NCBI GenBank assembly: GCA_030141605.1
Contig: JAQGDQ010000041.1
Location: 494,001 to 558,000, forward strand
DNA length: 64,000 nucleotides
Reading direction: 5' to 3'
Origin: Tubiluchus corallicola
Lineage: Eukaryota; Priapulida; Priapulimorpha; Priapulimorphida; Tubiluchidae
The position numbers and the translations under genes are program-made. The notes beneath the pieces were generated by a model. That model was not told the DNA's origin. It worked only from the letters and a program-made list of their open reading frames with translations, and made no database searches. The number at the start of each line of letters is the position of its first letter. Within the stretch, counting starts at the first letter, position 1. Positions 11,001 through 24,300 of this stretch are shown here, in pieces.

Positions 11001-14000
11001 GTAATTAGTTCAACCTAGCTTATAGGGAAAATTTTTTTAGACAAACTTTGGCACACCAGCAATGAATTCTGCATAATGAAAATTAATTGATTTCTGTTGA
11101 CGACTAATAAGTTGTAAAAATGGTGTTGTCAACTTTGGCATGGTAGTAGATGAGTAACCACTGCGGTTCGATTTTTTTCTCTTGCAGTTCAAATGATTTA
11201 CTTTGTCTTTTAACATCAGAAAAGAAATCAGAGGATTGAGTGAACGAGCTGCGCAGAATGGATAACGAGGGTCAGTTAATGAAAATGAATTGCGTCAGAG
11301 ATTTTTTTGTATAACGGAGGAAGATGGTGAACAACATATACTTCTGAAGATCACTTTTAAGCGAACGAGACTGTTCGAATATTTTTCCCCCGTAAGAGCA
11401 AATCTGGTCGCTCGATTTTTCTCGTTCGCAAAAGTTAATCAGGTGACTATGTTTTTTTCGTCTTGTAAGAGCGAATCAGTGACTATAGCTTCAGGGTTTC
11501 AACCAATAAACACACCGTTGATTAAGCAGAGGAAACGCGTAGAGAAAACAAAGGATTAAGGTGCATGGCGGCTTCAGCTAAGTCTGGGTTCGAGAGATCA
11601 ATGTTAATGGAAAGGTTTTCAGCATTAGCTCAGGGCAAAACCTTCAGATATATCGGAAAGTAACTGTACGATCAGATCATACACCTGACCTGAATGAACA
11701 ACAGGTGGCGTGTCCATACATGACGCGATAGAAGAGGGGCGCTTCAAAGGGTAATAAAGGAGAGAGAGAGCACACAATATTTTAAAGAAGATCTAATTAT
11801 CATATCTCTCACAAACAACTTAAGTTACCGTTACCGTTGTCATTGTAGTTCCTGTTGTTGTTACTTCTTTTATCGGTATTGTTGTTGTTGTACTGTTGTT
11901 GGCGCTGTTGTAATTGCTGTCATCGCCACCGCCACTGCCGTCATCACCGTCATTGCATGATTGTTGATGTGCCGTTATTGTTGCTGTAGCTGTAATTGTT
12001 TATGTTGTTATTGTCGTTACTGACGTATTTGTGGTTGTTGCCTTCTTTGTCACTGCTGTTGCCGCCATTGCCACCACCGTCGTCATCGTCAGTGTTGTTG
12101 TTGTTGTGCTGCTGATGTCGTTGTTGGCGTGCTGTTATTACTGTCGTCGTGGCCGTGTCGTGCGCGTGGTAGTCGTGGTGGTGATAATCGTTGTCATTCC
12201 GCATGACTGTGGTCGTCGCTGCTGTTATTATTGTTGTATCATTGTCGTTATTGGTGTCTTTATTGTTGTGAATGTAAAAGCTAGAAAGATAGTATACTTA
12301 CAGCAAGAGAAGAAACAAGTTCATAAGAATGACTTGAAACAACAGTTTTCCGCCATTATTCGCTTCAAGTTTTCACACGTTCACGTCACAACGTAAAACT
12401 AAATGAGGCATGACAGTAAAACATAATTATAACGCTAAAATTTGGTCTATAGGTTTATAACGAACACAAATTGCCCAAATGAGTAATACTTCACGACAAA
12501 ACAAAAACAATATTGCGAATATTGCTCAACCAACACCGCCAAATATATTTGAACGGCAAAACTGCAACAATAATGCGAAGTTATTTGGGAAATTTTTGCA
12601 CCTGTTCAGTTTCCAAAGCGACAATATCACAAGATCTGTAAACGATGAAAATGGGAGATTACAGGCAATTTAATTTGAAAGAAACGAGGATGTTAAGCGC
12701 TGAAAATAAAGACAGCCGATTGATGCGTATTAAAAACATTTTAATAATCTTGTTGTTCAGATTCTGAAAACACTAATTAAAAAAGTATTTAAAAGTGCCT
12801 GTAAAGGTATATCGGGCGTAAAATTTAAATGCTGTCATAAAGCGAACAGCATTATTACAATTTCTATAATCCCATATTGAATGATCCTGATTTGTATAAA
12901 TCATCTATGACGCAATAACAGATTCAGCAAATGTAGATGAGATATTCATATTCTACCTGATAGTTTTATAGCCAATAAATTGCAGGGAATGTTCTCTAAA
13001 AGGATTATGGCAGACAAGTGAACAAATAAAATTGAAAAAATGCACATGTAACATTTAGCCTGGGTATATTACAAAGAGATATGCTTATATTTATATGTAT
13101 AAATTATGCACATGCGCAAGACAGCCACTCACGTAAGATGAGTACAGCTTTTAAACCATAAGATACTGTAAGCTATACGATTAGGTACTTAATTCCACAT
13201 ACGCCGCGGCGGCCACTATTCGTGACTTGCTCTGAGAAAACTTAAAAAAATGTCTTGACACCTTCCAAGCTAAGCACACTGATGTAGGGTGCTTTGTGTC
13301 TACAGTAACAACAATTCAAGCAGTCCCAGTACATGCAGTTAACATTTTATTTTAATTTACTACGAGCTAGTACATTTCCAGCTAGGAGTGCTATGACAAT
13401 CTTTTTCAGAATCAGCAAAGGCGTCAGTTTTTAACAAGTGTGTAAAGATTATGTAATAGAAAATATGGATTTACTTATGTACAATTAAATTAAACGAAGC
13501 TTCAAGGAAGACCAAACTTGTGCGTCTATACGAAAAGGAAGCTCTTTCAACTCTTTTAAGAAAGAAACTTTATAGAGAATCTGGCAAAAGAAGCTACGCA
13601 TGTATGGTGACACTTCACACTGGGGCTTCATCATAAATAGTGCATGCAATCAATGCCACGTATTGTGTGTGCAAAGACAGATTAGGAAGAGAAGATTTTA
13701 AGTACCTTTGTGGAAGAGAACATGTGTGCGGGATACCAAACTAAAGATGTAATGTCATACCGCCTGCAGCTGCTGAATACGTAAATAGTATCATACAGGT
13801 CAGACTATAGGTGACGAAACAGCAGAAAGAGGTCAAAAAATAAAGGAAAGCTGCGCGAGATGCAAGTGCGTGTGTAGAATAGAAACGAGTTTTAATGCTC
13901 TACTAGATAGCAAGTATCATTGGACATTAGAATACTGACAGCAATAATGTTATCTTGCAATTAGTATATCGTCTGAAGTTAGTAACATCATATGATCAAC

Positions 14001-14775
14001 TCATAAAATACGCACAGAATATCTAATAAAACAAAATATGAAATCAAAATTTGCAAAATAAGCCAACACATAGTATATTAATCAGTTGTGGTAGCAGCAA
14101 CTATACAAAACTTTAATCTTTAATTTTACAAAATTAATTGAAAAACATTAGCAATGTTTTAATTTAAAATTGCTTTGTTGATCATTTATCAAGAAGTAAC
14201 ATGATAAATGCAATGTATTGTATTTACTTAATCGAACAGCGAAATAATACGTTCAGTTTAATTAACTGACTCCTATAGAAGGAAGTAGTTTATTTGTAGT
14301 AATATCTAGCTAATAGTGTGCACCTTCTAATTTTGCGAAATTAAAAACCATTATCAGAATCCCTTTTAATGCAGCACCTTTCAAAACGCACCTAATCACA
14401 ACACAAGTGCAGTCTCGTTCATGTAAAAGCATTACATCGCGTGACACTGTTATTTAGCTTGTCAATAGCTATAGTCAATGACTACATGATTAAAAGGTCA
14501 TACCTGTATAACAGCGCTTACCTACTTAATCAAACAATACGAAAATTACTCGTTCCATTATAAACACACGATCCAATTACAAGCATCATGAAGTGGGTAA
14601 TGTTGGACATAAGCGATGTTGTGTGCGTGAATTAGAAGCAGTGTAATAATCATAATTATTAAACGTTGATTACAAGTAGCAGGTAAGGCTACCAGGTAAA
14701 TTTTATAAAAAATTTAACACCTATATTACTTTGAATGGCTGTCACCGGAGGATAAAGAAGGGGCACTTTTTCTTT

Positions 14776-14814
<39 letters not shown>

Positions 14815-17800
14815 CTTCTAGTTACGTAAAACAACAGGAAAGTAACGAGTGTAAACCATATTGATACATAGTTAAAATTCCACTTAAAGGTGAAATTTTT
14901 TCAAGTGTTCACGCTTTCAATATAAAGTTTTTAATTTCTAATCATTTAAAAGTAAATCGTATTTCGATTCTTTGCGATTTTTCTACTCCACAGTTTCTCT
15001 AGGGAGGTTCATGTTAATGACAATACAGTCATGCTTCATGCCTTCAACGCACCTATTCTCTTACGAAATTAAACAAGTCATTTTCAGTTTCTCTTTGCAG
15101 AGAAAAGCACAAAGCGGCAGTATTACCTAGGGGAATTCTGAGCCGTTTGCAAAACAAGTCTTTGAAATCTGCACCATCTTTGAACGGTTTTGTGATAATC
15201 ACAGAGTATATATTTAATACGTAGTGGTTCATATACAGCTGTAGTGCTGCAAAACATCCTTATGTGCCTTAGAATTTTTTCCAGATCGAATATTTTCTCT
15301 ACAACGTGGCTTATTAGGTAAAATTTTCTGTAAAAAAAGCATTAACTAAATTAACACTACTCTTTGCACTTACGATTAAGTAAATTATCACAATTTTAAA
15401 ATCTACTTCTACTGCATAAATAGAAGTCAATGCAAAACTTCAAAGGGCATACAACTTCGAAACTGCTAAGAGCTGCCTCACCAAATTTATATAGGAAGGT
15501 ATAGTAGAATACGGGGCTCATATTTTAGTGGGGTAGTCACTAATCGGTTGAATGAGTGGTTCGATGCTAGTGATAGATTATAATTCAAAAGCTTTAAAGA
15601 ACTGGACAAGGGTAATCTACAGACGGGAGACAGACCGACGACCTCAAGTGGTTAGTCTAGCTGGTTCAGTTAGCCAGTGCTTTAAGCCACCTGAAATGCT
15701 CGTGTTGTTAATTTTGATTGTGCATTTCGTTGAAAGAAGCAGTCTAGCGCCAAAGTTTTTTACAAGTATAACGCATTAGTGTGATGCAAATTCACAAAAG
15801 CTTAATGTACCATTTTCTCACGAACCGAGTTTAGTGCTTGCACTTTAAGTAATGTTGAAACCTCATATTATCCAGCAGTATTTAGGGGCACGGTGATATA
15901 TACGCCAGTGTTAAAATTCATCTATTCCTCTGAAATCTAACAGACTGGAAGTACAACTTTGGTAACATCAATCAGCTGCATCATTAACGTTTGCAATAAG
16001 CAAGTCTTTTCCTATAATGACTAGGAAGCTCTGCTTGCAGGTTGCGAAGAAATCAGGTCTATTCAATAGCTGACTGGCTTATTCCAGCCACCTTTGTGTG
16101 CACAAATCTCCTGCTATTGATTTTGTATTGGTTTTACGTAAATCGAGACGATATTCACGGGTTTAATTCAGAGCTGCAGGTTGTCAGTTCACAGGGAGGA
16201 AGACACAGAACCATCTTTCGGTTAAAAAATATTATGTCCAAAGTCGCTATGCGCACAATTCGTACAATTTTTGCTAATACACTACAAGAAGTTTCCAAAT
16301 CAGGATAGAAATAAACGTGGCTCAAGAATAAGTAGGTACGGCAAAAATTCAGCAGTACCAACACTAGCTAGTCAGGTTTGCTTTTCCCAGTGTCCATGCT
16401 AAAACGGAGGGCATTCAAATGGCTTTCTCGTTAAGTCAACTGTCCTGGCTTAATTCGTTACTTCTTGAATTTTCATTTAGCATTATACCAACAGCCATAT
16501 AGAAATGCTCATTTCATCTCAAATTCGATTTTAGGTATACTTCTGGCTTTCTCAGCATGGTAACAATGTTAACTTACAAACTGGCAATTGACCGAAAACA
16601 AAGCACCAAATAGATAACAATTTATTTAGTTGCAAGTGGAGTGATCATCATCGTCATCATCACTGATGCCAAAATCGGCGTCGGGGTCGTTTTTACCACC
16701 ACCATGAGGGTCATCACCAGCATCGTTCTCATTTTCGTCAATAACAAGTTAATGATGTGGTATGACGTCGAAAACGAAAAATTAGACAAGGAATTTTGTA
16801 AACTTTCGTGTAGCCAGTATGTGATAGTAAATATTAATTATATATTACTCATTAAGCGGTAATACCTACTAACAAGTAAAAGGTGCCCCTTCTAGAAGTC
16901 ACTCGCTAGGTCAGCAACAGGATCAATATTATAATGACAAGGGAAAAATAAATGGCCAAAAAATTCAATTGACAAGCAAAGCAAACTAAGCACAGAGCGG
17001 AAAATTATATAAAATTTCAAACTGTTTCATTGCTTTTTTTTTAGAAAATCCATCAAATCACTTACTACAACATGCATGTACAAAGCGCTGATAATATCAG
17101 CATATTATGGGAATGTGCAACTGTGTGCTAAAGCGGCAATTAGGAGACGCAAAATGGTGCAAGGAAAACAGTCTGGACACAGAGCGAATGTTATTACAGG
17201 TAACGTGAATAAACAGCATAGGACAGCAGCAACGTTAGTAAATATTAAATTATCGGTTCATATCGACTTGCTGCTGAGAATGGCACAACCTGTGCAAATA
17301 GAGGAGCAGGGAGAGAGGAGGAGACGGAAAGATAGAGAAAGAGAAGTAAGACAGCATCTGTATTGACAAGATAATTGAAGTTTGATGTGTGGTATGTTTG
17401 AAGCCACTTGAGAAATTTACGTGCGTGCGCCTCCCGCCCCGTGACAATAGGTGTGGCTTCTTTTAGCAGTGTATGATGTTTTGATAGTGCGATTAAAAAA
17501 CAAAAGCTTCAGTAAAGGAATTAAAGGAAAACCGGACCAATCTCAGATTACAGCTATAAACAATTCACCCTATGAAATACTGAAAGGGAGCATACTACTT
17601 TTTCAAGAATGAAAAACGTAATTTCGCACTCGCGCGGCTGGTTCTTTGCTGTTAATTGCATTTACATAGTTGTATTTACATATTCGCATTACTTTGCTAG
17701 TTAATGGGTACCAGCGCTTGCATCTCGGAAACGCGTTGCACGAAAAACAGGTGCTATACCTCTCAGTTCAGCTTGTTCAGTTATGACGTAGTCCACACGT

Positions 17801-18355
17801 CCGAGAGATTATAACGGTATACTTGAAATTTGAATTCTAACCCTAAAATTTGCCAAGTTTTTGTTTACTACACTAAATGTTGCACAGTAGCACTGTACTT
17901 CAATTTTTGTTTTCGCAAACATGTGCAACACACTTGTGGAATTTTGTGCTATTGAAAATGGTGTTCATTTGTGACGTCATCACTAACTGGGATCGCCTGC
18001 CGTTAAATAACTTTTTAACGTATCATTTAATTATGTATACTTTTACCGTTTCAAAGCTGCGTAGGAATTGAAAATTATCCAGATTTCCTTTAAGAAAATA
18101 GGTTGAAAAAATTGAAATGATGACGAATCCGTCTATATATCACTAGAATTATAAAACAGCAACTATTTTCTAGTTAAAAAACCCCAAACTGAAAAATCAG
18201 AAATTTGCAATGCTTCAGTTCAAGCTAATTAATTTTATGAAAAAGACGAATTAACAAAACGAAAAGACAAAAATGCTAAAGATGTGTCTGGATTTTATAA
18301 ATTACGACACACGCATGCACGCACGCACGCACGCACGCGCACACACACACGCACG

Positions 18356-18387
<32 letters not shown>

Positions 18388-21300
18388 CACACACAAGGTG
18401 ACTGAAAATACTATTTCTATTATCAATTAGACAAATACATTAAAAAAGTAAGAAAACCATTTGTGGTGTGAAGCGATTAGTCAAGTTTCTGATATATTGT
18501 CTGCAACCAGTTCGTAAAAAATGGCACTCATTAACTACTGGCAAGTGCAGCGCTTTTAGCCTTTTATTGCGGTGTAAACCACAATAATGACGACACTGAC
18601 ATATATTATAAAATATGCAAAAATCGCTAGCACAGTGAAATGCAATTTGAAGATTACCGTTTTACTTTTCAAAATCAGTTCGCAGCTACTAAATAAACTG
18701 AAAATTTAAATTGCAAATTTAATTACTCGGCAGCGACAGGGGCTTTTGTGCTAGGCGCTCAGATGCACCTTCAATTCCAGTAATGAGTTGAGAAACTTCT
18801 GATAACCGCTACTATGCGCAGAATAATTAATTTAACCTGCTTAGGAAGCTGAGGAAAAGACAGGTTCTGTCAGGAGAGGATGAGGAATGATACAATCGCC
18901 ATCGCTATCTCTTTCCAACACACCTCATTATATTTCTCCACTCATTTCTGAACGGCGTATGCATTAAGACTGAAGGTGTTTTTATGGGTAATAAATTGCT
19001 CTATGCTGTCAGGTTGACTCTAAATTTTAAAGTCTAAAACTATTAACCAGGTTCTGCATAAGATGCTTTTAACGTTTAATTTCGTAAACTTTTTCGTACG
19101 TGTTTGCTATTAAATGGCGTTATAGTGGACTATAGTGGTAATGATGATCAATTTTAATCATACATAGACCCACGCAAATTACGCTAAATTGCTTATATAT
19201 TCCAAAGGCCTACAAAAAATCCAATCACCTATTTTAACTGTAAACAAGATCTTGCTAATTGACCACCACCTAACACAGTAAAATTAGCTGTAAAATATAT
19301 CAATAATTTTCAGATTTTTAATGACATTGCTTTGCAGAAATTAATTCATTTTATCTAAATGCCGCAAACTATTTGATGAAAAGTGCGCTGTTCTTGTGTT
19401 TTATCACGTGCTGCAAAGGTAAACAGTGAAACTGTTCATTATGAATTCCACGTGAGACAGGAGCGCCGCATCTTTGCAAACACATATCAACACAAATTTC
19501 TTCCACAAATACAATTTTAATGATAATTTTCCTTAATTAAATATCGGTTGTTTGCTAATGACAAACAGTGTATATCGATTGCACCTGCAAACCAAAACCA
19601 CGGTTGCCATAGCAACTACACCAAACAATGAAATATTGATAGAGATGAATTATCATGAGAAGGATGCTCAAGTTTTCTGGACCAAGAAGAAGGAATTTGG
19701 CAACAGCAACATCACTGCAATCAGTGTCTTTCTCAGTTATAAGAAAAACGTTTTCAATAAAGAACACGGAAAAGCACTTATGAGTTGAGTTGTCACTATA
19801 CTAACGATTACGTTTTGCCTTTTCGTTAAATTTATCTATGGAATGGGATATAGACGATGACCTACACAAGAAACTGAATCACTACAGTTGAAAAAACATC
19901 TTATGTATAGTGTGTCTCTTTTACAGCGTGAACATTTTTTTCATTTTTATTTCCAAATTTTACTTAGACTAAACTAAAGTAGTAGTTTTTCTGCTAAGTT
20001 AGAAAGGCATACACATGCTTATTACAAGGCCTGAATATTTTTAGGGACATACCTAATGTTACCTACTTAAAGCTGACAGATCATTCGTAAAGCATTAGTG
20101 TTGAACAGGTGCATAGGGTCTTTCATGTAAATGCTAAATCCATTCAGCGTCAAGTCAAAACGTCAAGATGTTATCAAAATGTCACCCCGGCGAACAAACG
20201 TATTAGACATGTTGTACAATGGTCGATAGAAACTCTTTTCATTTCGCTCTGATAAACAGGAGCTTCACGTTTTTGAAGTGACGCGGTGCTTTTTTACCTA
20301 ATGAAGATGCAAGATTAGATTATTGGATACACAATTCAATTCTATATGTGGCTCCTGTAATAACCGTGCGTTTCTCTTTTGCTTTCAACTTCCATTTACA
20401 TGGCTTCAATGCCGACAGTTTGTTTCACTTTATGGGTTTTAACGTACCTATTACCGGCTGTCAGTATTAATACTCCATGGTCATTTCTGGTCTTTTGTGT
20501 GGTTATTTGCATTTTCTTGTTGAAATTTATTTCCCGCACTTCCTGTTATTTCTGTTAAACTCTTTATTGCTCGGGGAAGTCACACACGCAGGGATTCGCA
20601 GGTAGTCATGTGGAACGTAGAAATATATATGGATTCCGCCTCATTTCTTCCGGCTTTACCTATTCATATGTTAATGAAATCGATTGGTTGCTGGGCTCTG
20701 AACTTAATTTGCCGGCGTTCTATGCCTCCTTTACGTCACCGAGGGTATTATAGAAATAGCAGGAGGATGTCGCTCGATTGCTGCTTGCTGATTGGTCATA
20801 ATGACTGCCTGTGTTACACCGGTGATTGCACATAATCATCATGTGGGTGCAGCAAACGAATCACCTATAATCACCTACATGCCGCGACTCATGTAAAAGC
20901 CTTTAAGAATCCATGCGCTATACTATCTTAAATGGAAGCAAATCCAGCGGAATATTAAACCGCTGGACTCTAAATTTCCTACATAATCCGGGTCCAGGGA
21001 GGACAAGAATCGATACGAATGTGGATTATTTTAGAATATGACATGTCCTGACATGTTTCTTCTTGCGCAGGAATGCGAAATATGGCTGAATGCTGAATTT
21101 ATATTCTCTCCAAATCCGTCCATGGGGAATAGCAATACAAACAAACTGGCAATATGAGACGCTTTCACCTGAATCTTATCGCTGAAGCCAATGTGTGGTC
21201 AGGAATAACGACCCACTTGAGGAAGCCAATATATCAGTATTAGGACGAAGCAAAAATGTAAATGGTTTGATGCTGAAGATGATAATACGTGGCCATCATT

Positions 21301-24300
21301 GGGCGATTGTCAGTGAAATTTGCACACACTTTGGGAATCACAACCTGCACAAACAGCGCTCAAGCATTTGTGGCTTTCTACATTTCGCGGTGACCATGTT
21401 TGTCTTGGAAGCCAGGCTGTATTTACCCTGCCTCTTCACGTACCTATTTGTGTCAAATAGGTTTGCAAATATTGAGGTATACGTGTATTTATTAGTCGCT
21501 TGATAACTCCAACTCAGAGCAGCTCTTGTGCTTAGCGGTCTCGGCTGAGTCAAATAATGAAATTTTCTTCTTCCATATTTGAAGCTAAGCTACGTACATA
21601 GCGGGACAGCGTTGAAGTTATCTGCATGACAGCTCTGGCAAATCAAAACATTTTTATGAACAAAGAGAGTGTGAATTTGTGATTAGGGAAGTTTATCTTT
21701 CGCTTCACTAAGCTTTGTAAAATGCAGAAGCGCATTCACACAGCAGAAAGAGAAAGACAAAACACTGACTTATATTAACTGCTAGACCTTTTCGGACTCT
21801 AGTTTCTGTACCGGGCAAAATTTCCATTTGTCAGCAGCCACACACACGAAAATAGCAGGCATAGTATAGGGACAATTTATTTATCACATTCAAACCCATA
21901 TACGAGTAACGAGATAATTGTTGCCGACTGTAACTTTGAGTTGTTTTAACTGGTCGAGGCACAGAAAACATTAAAGACAATGACTTAATTATTAAATCAT
22001 TTAATTTAAAACATGAAAATCTAAACATAGAGCGCATTATTATTATATAGCTTTGAGGAGTGCATTAACTTCAAACCAGTAAGATAAACTCTAACCAGCT
22101 TGCATTAAAACACATTACGATGATGAAGCTGAACAATTTGCTTGTGGGTGAGTCTGAAGCAATCACTTATTGGAAATCCTTTGCAATCCTTTGATGACAT
22201 CTTCATGGATTCATACCTCTGCTGTGTAAACACTAAACCTGAGTACTTGGCTTCCTGCTTCATAACATAATTTGCAGCTGATGCTATTTGCTGCTGGCTG
22301 CCGAGAGCTGTACAAGTTTGTGCCAAAACCTTATTCAATTCTAGCATAACTTTATAAAGCAGTAACCTGAAAAAGCAAACTTCGGTCCTGACCCGATGAC
22401 AACTAGGGAGTAGTTCGTTTATTTTCTTGCATATTTTAATCATTGTTTCCATTGCCATTATAAGTTCCGCCGGTGTTTTGTGTTACAGTTCTTCTTTTAT
22501 AATTTATTTTGCCTGAATTAATCTTACTTTAACTGAATGGGTTACCTATACTGAAGGTATGTTACTTTAATCATGTGTTTTTTTTTACTTTTTGTTTGTT
22601 TACAAAACTTGCTTATTTATCTTGATAGCCTTCAGGTTTTATTTTTAACGTACGTGTTACACAGCAGCCAAAAAAATAAGAAGCAAAAAGAGTTATAAAT
22701 GGAGTTAGTTAGGCATATTAATCCAAAATTTTAAAGCTTTGCAGAGGTACGCGCATGCGTAATCGAGATGAAGCCCCGCCTACCTGAATAAACTCATCGA
22801 CTGCTCGTGATTCAGTGTAAAAGTACCTCGCGTTTACCAGGAAAATAATACTAAACATTCGCAGCGGCGACAATTTTCAACATCCAATCAAATCCCGGTG
22901 AAAAATATCTCTGAGGCTGTTTTCTTTCAATCTAAAATCTTTGGCTTTCAAACAGTCCGTAGATAAGTTGTTCATTTCCGAGCAGGTTTTCCGTAATTTC
23001 CTCGCTTCTCATCTCTGTGACTGAGAAAATAATGCAGGAAGAGCAATCCTGGAGATCTCTGCACCTTTCTCAACAAATATCATGTAATCAATGATGATTG
23101 CAAAGCGATTTTCAGGCAAGGCCATCAGTCTTTCTCTACTTTGTAAAGCAATAACTTAACTTACAACAAAACCCAATCTTTGCCGTGCTGAAAAAGCCGT
23201 GAGAATTATTGGGTAGTCTATTCTGTAGAAATTTTTCTTTGCCGAATTTTATTCACTTTATCGCAGTTTGACAAACGAGAAATGACGAAGAAAAACGTCT
23301 ATACATGCAGGTTTGTATGAAACAGAACGTTAAGTCATGTATAGGACGCCAATACAATTTAATTTTCGAAATTAATGTTTGTCACTTGGACTTTGTTTTA
23401 CTTTCTGTGCAGTTCTAATTTCTACCGCCCAAATGCTGGCAAGCAAATGGCTTTACAGAACCAATCATTTACACAAGTATTTACACATTTATACAGTTCA
23501 CTTTATACCTCAAATTTTTCAAAAGAAATGTTTTGTGAAATGCAAATCGATACTTGCGCTTAATTTATCCACAATTTGTTAAAATTCTTCGCAATAGCCC
23601 ATACTATTTTATTTGGGTATAAATTCAGTTTAGTTAAACCTCAGTGTGAAAGACAGCCATTAAAATCCCGAAAAATTTTATGCCCGCCGAGCTGAATTAC
23701 AAGATATTTAATGAATATGAATGAGACCCAATAGTTAGAGTGCGGGAGACCCCAGACAGGAACCAAATAATATTTAAAATTAGACAGCAATTACGATTGC
23801 ATTTTCATTGCCATAAAAGCAAAAGAGGAGGATTTAATCATGAAAACATGTAGCAAACTACCTCTATGTGACAAATAAATCATTCCTCTTCGCTCATAAC
23901 AAACTGTCCAAAATGATCGAAGCCCGTCTGTCTGGAACATACCAATAAACAGCGGAGGGAGTGGGTTACGTGGACACTTATTTTTATATACTTGTAAACG
24001 AAGATGACATTAAAATGTAAAATCTTTATTATTTTAAGTTTTAGTGTGATAGTAATAGCAGTGCTTTCTGATTATAGAACCACTCACGTACTTGAGGCGC
24101 ATAAATGGAAAATATTTACAGGATCCATTTCGTACCTCAACGAAAAATGCACAGACTAGTGTGGCAGAAGAGAATATTATTGTCAAGTATAATTATTGTA
24201 GTGTAATATACAGAGACATGTTTAGAGTGGTAATTAAACCACGTGCAGCACTTGACCCAATATTCTAGGCTCAGATTGGAAACTCCCACAGCATGTCACA

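Noticed and set aside
11950-12396. Open frames of 84 and 121 codons on opposite strands
   Set aside because: Both come from a degenerate trinucleotide tract that keeps all frames open; low-complexity products with no splice or start support.
14142-14160. Small perfect hairpin AAAACATT-AGC-AATGTTTT
   Set aside because: 8-bp arms in AT-rich DNA are expected by chance.
22105-22458. 117-codon minus-strand open frame in ZEB intron 1
   Set aside because: Residue mix looks somewhat protein-like, but no domain is recognisable and no splice or promoter context supports it; one such frame is expected in 64 kb. A BLASTP/TBLASTN hit in another species would revive it.
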